From contig JAUVFR010000001.1 in NCBI GenBank assembly GCA_030594205.1, forward strand, positions 220,252 to 283,814: 63,563 nucleotides of DNA, given 5' to 3'. The notes beneath the pieces were generated by a model. The model saw only the letters and a program-made list of their open reading frames with translations. It was not told the DNA's origin and ran no database searches. Shown here piece by piece: positions 59,496-63,563 of the stretch (position 1 is its first letter; every line of letters starts with the position of its first letter). The DNA is from Methanobacteriota archaeon. GTDB taxonomy: Archaea; Thermoplasmatota; Thermoplasmata; RBG-16-68-12; JAJISG01. Made by a program: the position numbers and the translations under genes.

Positions 59496-60596
59496 CTAAC
59501 CCTGTGACGGCCCATTCGGGCAGAACGGGCAGTCCTGGGGCAGAATGAAATTGACGTCGGATTCTGGAGCCGTCGCTGGCTGAAACTGGGATACGTAACC
59601 CCACTTCGCGGCCTTGACTGTGATCTCCACACCGATCGGCATCTGGAGACTGTAGAACCCGCTGCTGTCGGTCAGGTCCGAGGCGGTCGTGCAGTAGTTG
59701 CTCACGATCGCATGGAACAAAGGCGGGTATGGCGGGCCTGGCGGTAAGTCATCCTTGGTCACGTAGCCGGAAACGGTATCCAGCGACCGCGCGACCAGGT
59801 CGAGGTTCTGCGTGGTCCAGCCCCCTCCTACGGTCAGGGACATGGATTTCTCCTTGCTGCACGTGCCGGACTCGAGCGTGTAGTCGCCTACAAAGATGTC
59901 CTTGATCTCGTAGTTCCCGCCTGAGTCGGTCGTGGCCGTGTAGTTTAATGTCGCGTTGGAGAGCTTCACCTCGACCCCCGCGACGGGTGATCCTCCGTCT
60001 TTGACCTGCCCCTTCAGTGCGGCGGAGGGGATGTCGTGGAAGACGTTTCTGGCAGCGGACCCGACGATGACTCTTGTGTTGACCTCCAACGGATGGTCTT
60101 TGTCAGCCACCGCGATGGGTTTGAATTCCATGCTGACCTCGAGTTTTGCCTTCAGCGTGGTATTAAACCAGAAGTTGGCCCCATCTTGATCATGATCTTG
60201 CTGCCAATCTCGGCCCTCGAGGGCCGGACCAGGGATCTGGGTGACATCGACAGTCGATGCATCGAGCGGAACGAGCTCACGGCCTGCGGGCTTGTCAAGG
60301 AACGCCTTGAAGATGACGAGGGTGTCGCTCGCGTTACTGGGCAAGTCCGTCCCCCAACCCTCGACGGTAAACGCTGGTGAGAAGGAAGTGTTCTCCGTCA
60401 CCTTGATGACCAACTTGCCGCTGACGGAGTCCTCATAGACTGTGGATTCTCCGGTTGCGATGCCACGCCCCCCACTTCCGCCGGTTTTGCTGTTGTAGAA
60501 GTCCCCTTCCGCAACCGGATCCAAAGTCGCGATCGCACCCCCCGCGAAGAACGTCATAAGAAGAAAGACGGCCAAGACTATCGAGATTTTCTTCAT
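59496..60596 (-). CDS. secreted protein with carboxypeptidase-regulatory-like repeats
   Basis: From ATG 60596 (MKKISIVLAVFLLMTFFAGGAIA) the protein has a signal peptide, an N-terminal domain of about 170 residues, and two CarboxypepD_reg-like repeats (PSAALKGQVKDGGSPVAGVEVKLSNATLNYTATTDSGGNYEIKDIFVG, and VSGYVTKDDLPPGPPYPPLF...DLTDSSGFYSLQMP). The end has CPFCPNG, a possible zinc or disulfide pair. A TATA (CTTTATAAGC, 60638-60647) lies about 46 bp upstream with GGGGGG before ATG. The longer frame to 60635 would start within 10 bp of that TATA, so it is excluded. Extracellular role unknown. Confidence 0.75.
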   Translation of the reverse strand: MKKISIVLAVFLLMTFFAGGAIATLDPVAEGDFYNSKTGGSGGRGIATGESTVYEDSVSGKLVIKVTENTSFSPAFTVEGWGTDLPSNASDTLVIFKAFLDKPAGRELVPLDASTVDVTQIPGPALEGRDWQQDHDQDGANFWFNTTLKAKLEVSMEFKPIAVADKDHPLEVNTRVIVGSAARNVFHDIPSAALKGQVKDGGSPVAGVEVKLSNATLNYTATTDSGGNYEIKDIFVGDYTLESGTCSKEKSMSLTVGGGWTTQNLDLVARSLDTVSGYVTKDDLPPGPPYPPLFHAIVSNYCTTASDLTDSSGFYSLQMPIGVEITVKAAKWGYVSQFQPATAPESDVNFILPQDCPFCPNGPSQG

Positions 60597-60720
60597 TCCC
60601 CCCAAGTATGAACCCCCGGAGCGGGGTATCGTCATAGCTTATAAAGAATGTCATTGAGCAACACGTAACATTCCGAGGTGAGAACGAAGAAGCGGCGGAA
60701 ACCTTTGGGGGGAAACGGCC

Positions 60721-61866
60721 TTACTCTGTCTCGGCGGCTCGGGCTCCACGTAACCTCCGCCTCCACAGAACGATGATCGCCAGCCCGGCGATCAGCGCCG
60801 AGGCCACGCCCGCGACGAAGGGGTTGAAGAAGTCGGGTGCAGGCGGGACGTGCAAAAACGCCCAGGTCTCATCGGATGACCCGCCGGCTTCCCTGGGAAG
60901 GTCACCGCCGAAAAGGATGACCCGGTCCGATTCCGCGTCGTACGCCAGCGCCAGACTGCTTCGGATAGAGGGACTCCTCACCGACGTGATGTTCGTCCAC
61001 TGATTCCGGTTGCGGTCGTAGGCCCACGTCTCATTGGTCCAGAAGACCTTGTTGCTGGCCGTGCCGCCGAAGACAATCACCCGGTCCGCCTGCGAGTCGT
61101 AGGTCATCGCGTGCATTCGCCGAGCAGCCAGTCTGGGGTCGGGCGCCATCGCGGTCCACGTGTTGGCGTTGAAGTCGTAGCTCCAGGTGTCTTGGTGGAC
61201 GCTGCCCCTCATGGTACCGCCGAAAAGGATGACCCGGTCCGATTCCGCGTCGTACGCCATGGCGTGATTGCGACGACCTTGCGGCCTGACCGGGGGATTC
61301 ACGTTGGTCCAGGTGTTCGTGTTGGTGTCGTACGCCCACGTGTCGTTCTGGTCAAGATAGTTCAGGGGGTTCAACCCCCCGAACAGGATGACCCGGTCCG
61401 ACTCGCTGTCGTACGCCAGCGCATGGCGGGCTCGGAGCGCCGGGCTGAGGTCGGGAGTCACGTTGGTCCAGGTGTTCGTGTTGGTGTCGTACGCCCACGT
61501 GTCGGCCCTCCCTCCCACTTCGGTTCCCGGATGGCCGCCAAAGAGAATCGTGCGGGCGGACTCGACGTCGTAGGCCAGGGCGTGCCAGAAGCGACGTGGA
61601 GGCGCCACGGTCGGACTCAGGTCCGTCCAGGCGTTGTCATTGAAGTCGTAGGACCAGGTCTGGTTCGTTAGAAAGCCGCCAAACAGGATGACCCGGTCTG
61701 CCTGCGAGTCGTAAGTCATGGCAGGACCGAAGACAGCTTCCGGTCTCGGGTCGGGATTCAGATTCGTCCAGCCTGGCTCCTCGTCCGAGGCGGTCTGCGC
61801 GCCGGCGGGAACGAGAAGGGCGGACATTAGCAGCACTATCATCAAGGCAGCGGCGGCGGTCTGCAC
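60721..61866 (-). CDS. Kelch-repeat cell-surface protein
   Basis: Six Kelch blades repeat with the pattern YDSQADRVILFGG...WSYDFNDN.W. Blades begin near AMTYDSQADRVILFGG, ALAYDVESARTILFGG, ALAYDSESDRVILFGG, AMAYDAESDRVILFGG, AMTYDSQADRVIVFGG and ALAYDAESDRVILFGG, forming a beta-propeller. A single helix (FVAGVASALIAGLAIIVLW) and basic tail anchor the C-terminus. The signal peptide is QTAAAALMIVLLMSALLVPAGAQT if translation starts at GTG 61866. A longer frame to 61980 also exists but overlaps a TATA-like element. Likely extracytoplasmic and membrane-anchored. Confidence 0.7.
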   Translation of the reverse strand: MQTAAAALMIVLLMSALLVPAGAQTASDEEPGWTNLNPDPRPEAVFGPAMTYDSQADRVILFGGFLTNQTWSYDFNDNAWTDLSPTVAPPRRFWHALAYDVESARTILFGGHPGTEVGGRADTWAYDTNTNTWTNVTPDLSPALRARHALAYDSESDRVILFGGLNPLNYLDQNDTWAYDTNTNTWTNVNPPVRPQGRRNHAMAYDAESDRVILFGGTMRGSVHQDTWSYDFNANTWTAMAPDPRLAARRMHAMTYDSQADRVIVFGGTASNKVFWTNETWAYDRNRNQWTNITSVRSPSIRSSLALAYDAESDRVILFGGDLPREAGGSSDETWAFLHVPPAPDFFNPFVAGVASALIAGLAIIVLWRRRLRGARAAETE

Positions 61867-62029
61867 GGTGATTAACCCGGCCCATGGGAATAGTCCAGGG
61901 GGGATAAGGAATTCTTGTACTTTCGAAACAAAACGGGAAATAGGACATCTCGTCCCTAGCGGGGGACGGGCAACTGTCATATACTGACATCGTAACCCCA
62001 GGCTGCGGGAAAGGGCGCGGGGTCCGGCC

Positions 62030-62272
62030 GTGTTCTTGGCGGGGGAGCGCGGGCCAGAGGCTATCGTCCCCTTACACTCACCCCAAGCGGGTCGCTTTGT
62101 CTCAGGAGGTGGAACCGTTCTCTTGGAAGAACTCTTGGAGGAACTTCAGCGCGTTTCGGCACCGGACCAGACGATTCAAATCCAGCTCGTCGCCGATGGT
62201 AGGGTTCTGGCAGAAATCGTCAGCGAGCATCAGAGAAGGTCGGGGCAGACGACTCTTAGGAGTGTCATATAG
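62030..62272 (+). CDS. phage tail tape-measure C-terminal-like fragment
   Basis: The 80-residue frame starts at GTG and reads FLAGERGPEAIVPL, the common C-terminal motif of phage tail tape-measure proteins. It continues with VLLEELLEELQRVSAPDQTIQIQLVADGR and ends in a basic tail. Tape-measure proteins are usually many hundreds of residues, so this is a fragment. It sits in the only clearly accessory stretch of the window, close to tRNA-Val. Confidence 0.55.
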   Translation: MFLAGERGPEAIVPLHSPQAGRFVSGGGTVLLEELLEELQRVSAPDQTIQIQLVADGRVLAEIVSEHQRRSGQTTLRSVI

Positions 62273-62312
62273 CGTGATTTGGAGCTTCCCCTGTCCGAGC
62301 TGAGGTGCCGAT

Positions 62313-62498
62313 TTGGAGGCCTCGTCCAAAGTCCGAAAGCGGGTTCTAGAGGGCGAGATCAAGCTCGTCGGCGGTCGGTGTCCCGAATGCAACGGCCGCC
62401 ATGTGTGGACGACTCAGCGCGGAATAATCATTGCTTGGAAAGCGACCAAGGAAGATTTCGCGGCGCTAGGGAAGTGGAAGAAATGGTGGAGCGGATGA
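62313..62498 (+). CDS. small orphan ORF with a CPEC motif, 61 residues
   Basis: From TTG 62313: KVRKRVLEGEIKLVGGRCPECNGRHVW, then a tryptophan-rich basic end (KATKEDFAALGKWKKWWSG). Codon use is less GC-rich than the neighbours. I do not recognise it. Position beside the tape-measure fragment suggests phage or mobile-element origin. Confidence 0.4.
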   Translation: MEASSKVRKRVLEGEIKLVGGRCPECNGRHVWTTQRGIIIAWKATKEDFAALGKWKKWWSG

Positions 62499-62594
62499 GT
62501 TTGACTAGTGTCGGGGGAAAACGGTTAAATAAATACCTCCGGACTGCGTTTTACGGGGCCTTCTCGGCCTCCACACAGATACAAGGACGAGACA

Positions 62595-62813
62595 ATGGAC
62601 ACAGAGACGCAGAATTTTGAAGATTTGACGAACCCCGTTCTGTCCTTTGGGGTCGTCCTCCGGGCACGGATGGGCAAGATCAAGGAAATAGCCGAGGCAC
62701 TCGCCTCGGATCCCGACATAAAAATCGTCATTTCCAAGGTGGGCCAGGCGCGTACGTTGTGGCTTGAGGAACGCGAACGCCCCGATGACGAAGCCAGGAG
62801 GCGAGCGCCATGA
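62595..62813 (+). CDS. small orphan ORF, 72 residues
   Basis: From ATG 62595: ETQNFEDLTNPVLSFGVVLRARMGKIKEIAEALASDPDIKIVISKVGQARTLWLEE. The pattern of a short alpha/beta unit (LRARMGKIKEIAEALASDPDIKIVISK) is loosely like the ACT/RAM ligand domains of Lrp regulators, but it lacks a DNA-binding part. A GGTTAAATAAATACC TATA-like element is about 65 bp upstream and a weak AAGGACG site precedes the ATG. Confidence 0.5.
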   Translation: MDTETQNFEDLTNPVLSFGVVLRARMGKIKEIAEALASDPDIKIVISKVGQARTLWLEERERPDDEARRRAP

Positions 62814-62879
62814 GACTATAATACTTCGCCAAGATGCGACATGATGGTGGAGCAGGTCACCGCCGCCTGACCCCCAACT

Positions 62880-62888
62880 GTTATACCG
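62880..62888 (+). promoter_or_regulatory. TATA box for tRNA-Val
   Basis: GTTATACCG is centred about 28 bp before the mature tRNA 5' end at 62911. Confidence 0.55.
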
Positions 62889-62930
62889 CCGCCCCAGTTC
62901 GGACCACCGTGGGCCCGTGGTCTAGTGGTT

Positions 62931-62950
62931 TGCCTCGCCGAGGCCCACCA
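62931..62950 (+). other. 20-nt non-canonical intron in the tRNA-Val D-loop
   Basis: The insertion lies between GTGGTT and ATGAC of the mature D-loop. Its bulge-helix-bulge is built from GTGG/CCAC with 3-nt bulges on each side and an inner 5-bp stem. Removal restores a normal D-loop. Confidence 0.85.
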
Positions 62951-62967
62951 ATGACGCCACCCTTACA

Positions 62968-62980
62968 ATCCGCATAGGAT
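62968..62980 (+). other. 13-nt canonical-position intron in tRNA-Val
   Basis: The insertion follows A37 and precedes A38. Removing it gives loop CTTACAA closed by CCACC/GGTGG. The bulge-helix-bulge uses CTTA/TAGG, bulges CAA and ATA, and a 6-nt loop. Confidence 0.8.
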
Positions 62981-63030
62981 AGGTGGAGGTCGTCGGTTCG
63001 ATTCCGACCGGGCCCATCCCCTCTTCGCAC

Positions 63031-63563
63031 CTAGGGCGGAGCCCTTCGCCGGGAGCTTCCCCGGGCAGACTGCGGCCCGCCCGCATCCTTCTTCTCGCGC
63101 CCCTCGACCATCATCCCCCCAAGGCGCCCGAGGTAGGCACCGTTGAGGAGGTATACCTGGGCTCGCTCCATGTCCACCAAGCCGGATTTCAGGATCGGAC
63201 CGAGGTACTGGCGACCCCTCTCGTTCACGGGGGTTCCCCCGGAGAACTCGTTGAAGGCCGGAACCAGGACCAGCTCCTCGGGGTGTTGCGCATAGCGAGG
63301 GTGGTCCGCCACGAAGGGGGCCCGGACCCAGCATCGTTCGTAGGTTCGGGGGCCCAGACGATCGGGGAAGAGGAGGGTCGGGTGGTTGTGACCCATGAGG
63401 AGGGTGTGGGCCTCCATGACCTCGGGGGAGGGCCAAGCGTGCCCGTGGATGTATGCGACGTCGTCCCGACGGTACCCCTCGGGCCCATGGAGGGTCACCC
63501 AACGGGGCAGCAAGTAGGCAATGTTCCCGTCGTGGTTCCCCTGGACCAGGTGGACTTCGGAAA
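63031..63563 (-). CDS. metallophosphoesterase, partial (5' end beyond window)
   Basis: The reverse strand from the window edge reads SEVHLVQGNHDGNIAYLLPRW, and the later GHAWPSPEVMEAHTLLMGHNHPTLL supplies the His of the last metal motif. This is a calcineurin-like phosphoesterase of the archaeal Icc-like type (the MJ0037-like family is possible). It ends in a basic tail (KKDAGGPQSARGSSRRR). The N-terminal motif (DxH and GDxVD) lies outside the window. It is convergent with tRNA-Val, whose 3' end is 15 bp from its stop. Confidence 0.75.
   Translation of the reverse strand, partial: SEVHLVQGNHDGNIAYLLPRWVTLHGPEGYRRDDVAYIHGHAWPSPEVMEAHTLLMGHNHPTLLFPDRLGPRTYERCWVRAPFVADHPRYAQHPEELVLVPAFNEFSGGTPVNERGRQYLGPILKSGLVDMERAQVYLLNGAYLGRLGGMMVEGREKKDAGGPQSARGSSRRRAPP

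Larger units (their letters stand above)
62911..63016 (+). tRNA. tRNA-Val (anticodon TAC) with two introns, D-loop and anticodon loop
   Basis: The mature 73-nt cloverleaf is GGGCCCG/CGGGCCC acceptor, D-stem GTC/GAC with loop TAGTGGTTAT, anticodon stem CCACC/GGTGG with loop CTTACAA (TAC), T-arm GTCGG TTCGATT CCGAC and discriminator A. Two insertions interrupt it. A 20-nt intron lies in the D-loop (62931-62950) and a 13-nt intron lies at position 37/38 (62968-62980). Around the first, GTGG/CCAC (4 bp) is flanked by 3-nt bulges TTT and CAA with an inner GCCTC/GAGGC stem, a full bulge-helix-bulge. Around the second, CTTA/TAGG (with one U-G) is flanked by bulges CAA and ATA. Confidence 0.93.

Overview
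The window is a gene-dense, GC-rich stretch of an archaeal chromosome. Direct archaeal markers are TFB, Gar1, both PolD small-subunit and Orc1/Cdc6 genes, MCM, both topoisomerase VI subunits, RadB, NMD3, ABCE1, NAC, ribosomal protein L10e, Dph2, archease, a two-unit tRNA-splicing endonuclease, type II GAPDH, 7S (SRP) RNA and intron-containing tRNA. PolD, RadB, CofC (coenzyme F420) and the isopentenyl-phosphate-kinase route point to a euryarchaeal-type lineage. A Thermoplasmatota-like relative outside the classical Thermoplasmatales is possible, but the sequence alone does not settle this. Many genes have a TATA element centred about 25-30 bp before the start codon, so leaderless transcription seems common; I used that spacing to choose several starts, including GTG and TTG starts.

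Layout. 1-2.5 kb: two ABC transporter fragments/genes. 2.6-8.7 kb: an interrupted surface protein, a TrmJ-like methyltransferase, GAPDH, a CoaD-DUF84 fusion, gar1-tfb, cofC and a flavin/F420 oxidoreductase-like protein. 8.7-13.4 kb: aminotransferase-amidohydrolase pair, DUF1028 protein, EndA. 13.5-20 kb: archaeal HTH regulator, GAF protein, CPBP protease-like membrane protein with zinc ribbons at both ends, UPF0201, PolD small subunit, phosphoesterase. 20-25 kb: a giant FG-GAP surface protein with a pilin-like N-terminus, and signal peptidase. 25-36 kb: Orc1/Cdc6, NadE, ValRS, a membrane protein with a cytoplasmic HhH tail, DRG GTPase, carbamate kinase, Top6B-Top6A, PRC-barrel protein. 36.4-37.3 kb: a tiny zinc-ribbon gene, a probably non-coding GC-rich segment and tRNA-Arg. 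37.3-46.3 kb: Adk, phosphomevalonate decarboxylase, archease, QueC, Dph2, L10e, and the operon IPK-type 2 IPP isomerase-prenyl synthase. 46.3-53.3 kb: RadB, NMD3-DUF424, intein-containing MCM, another tiny zinc ribbon, SRP RNA and NAC. 53.4-59.2 kb: ABCE1, DedA, PyrC, AMMECR1, CBS protein, V4R-Roadblock pair. 59.2-63.6 kb: accessory region with secreted and Kelch proteins, a phage tail remnant, small orphan ORFs, a two-intron tRNA-Val and a partial phosphoesterase.

How they work together. Replication, recombination and topology genes (PolD, Orc1/Cdc6, MCM, RadB, TopoVI) are spread through the window. The isoprenoid genes give a coherent modified mevalonate route: phosphomevalonate decarboxylase makes isopentenyl phosphate, IPK makes IPP, Idi2 makes DMAPP and the prenyl synthase makes the lipid precursor. 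EndA, archease and the two-intron tRNA-Val form a tRNA-splicing theme. The most notable items are the tRNA-Val with a D-loop intron plus a 13-nt anticodon-loop intron, the ValRS with altered class I signatures, the unassigned structured-looking segment at 36.85-37.19 kb, and several two-ended or tiny zinc-ribbon proteins.
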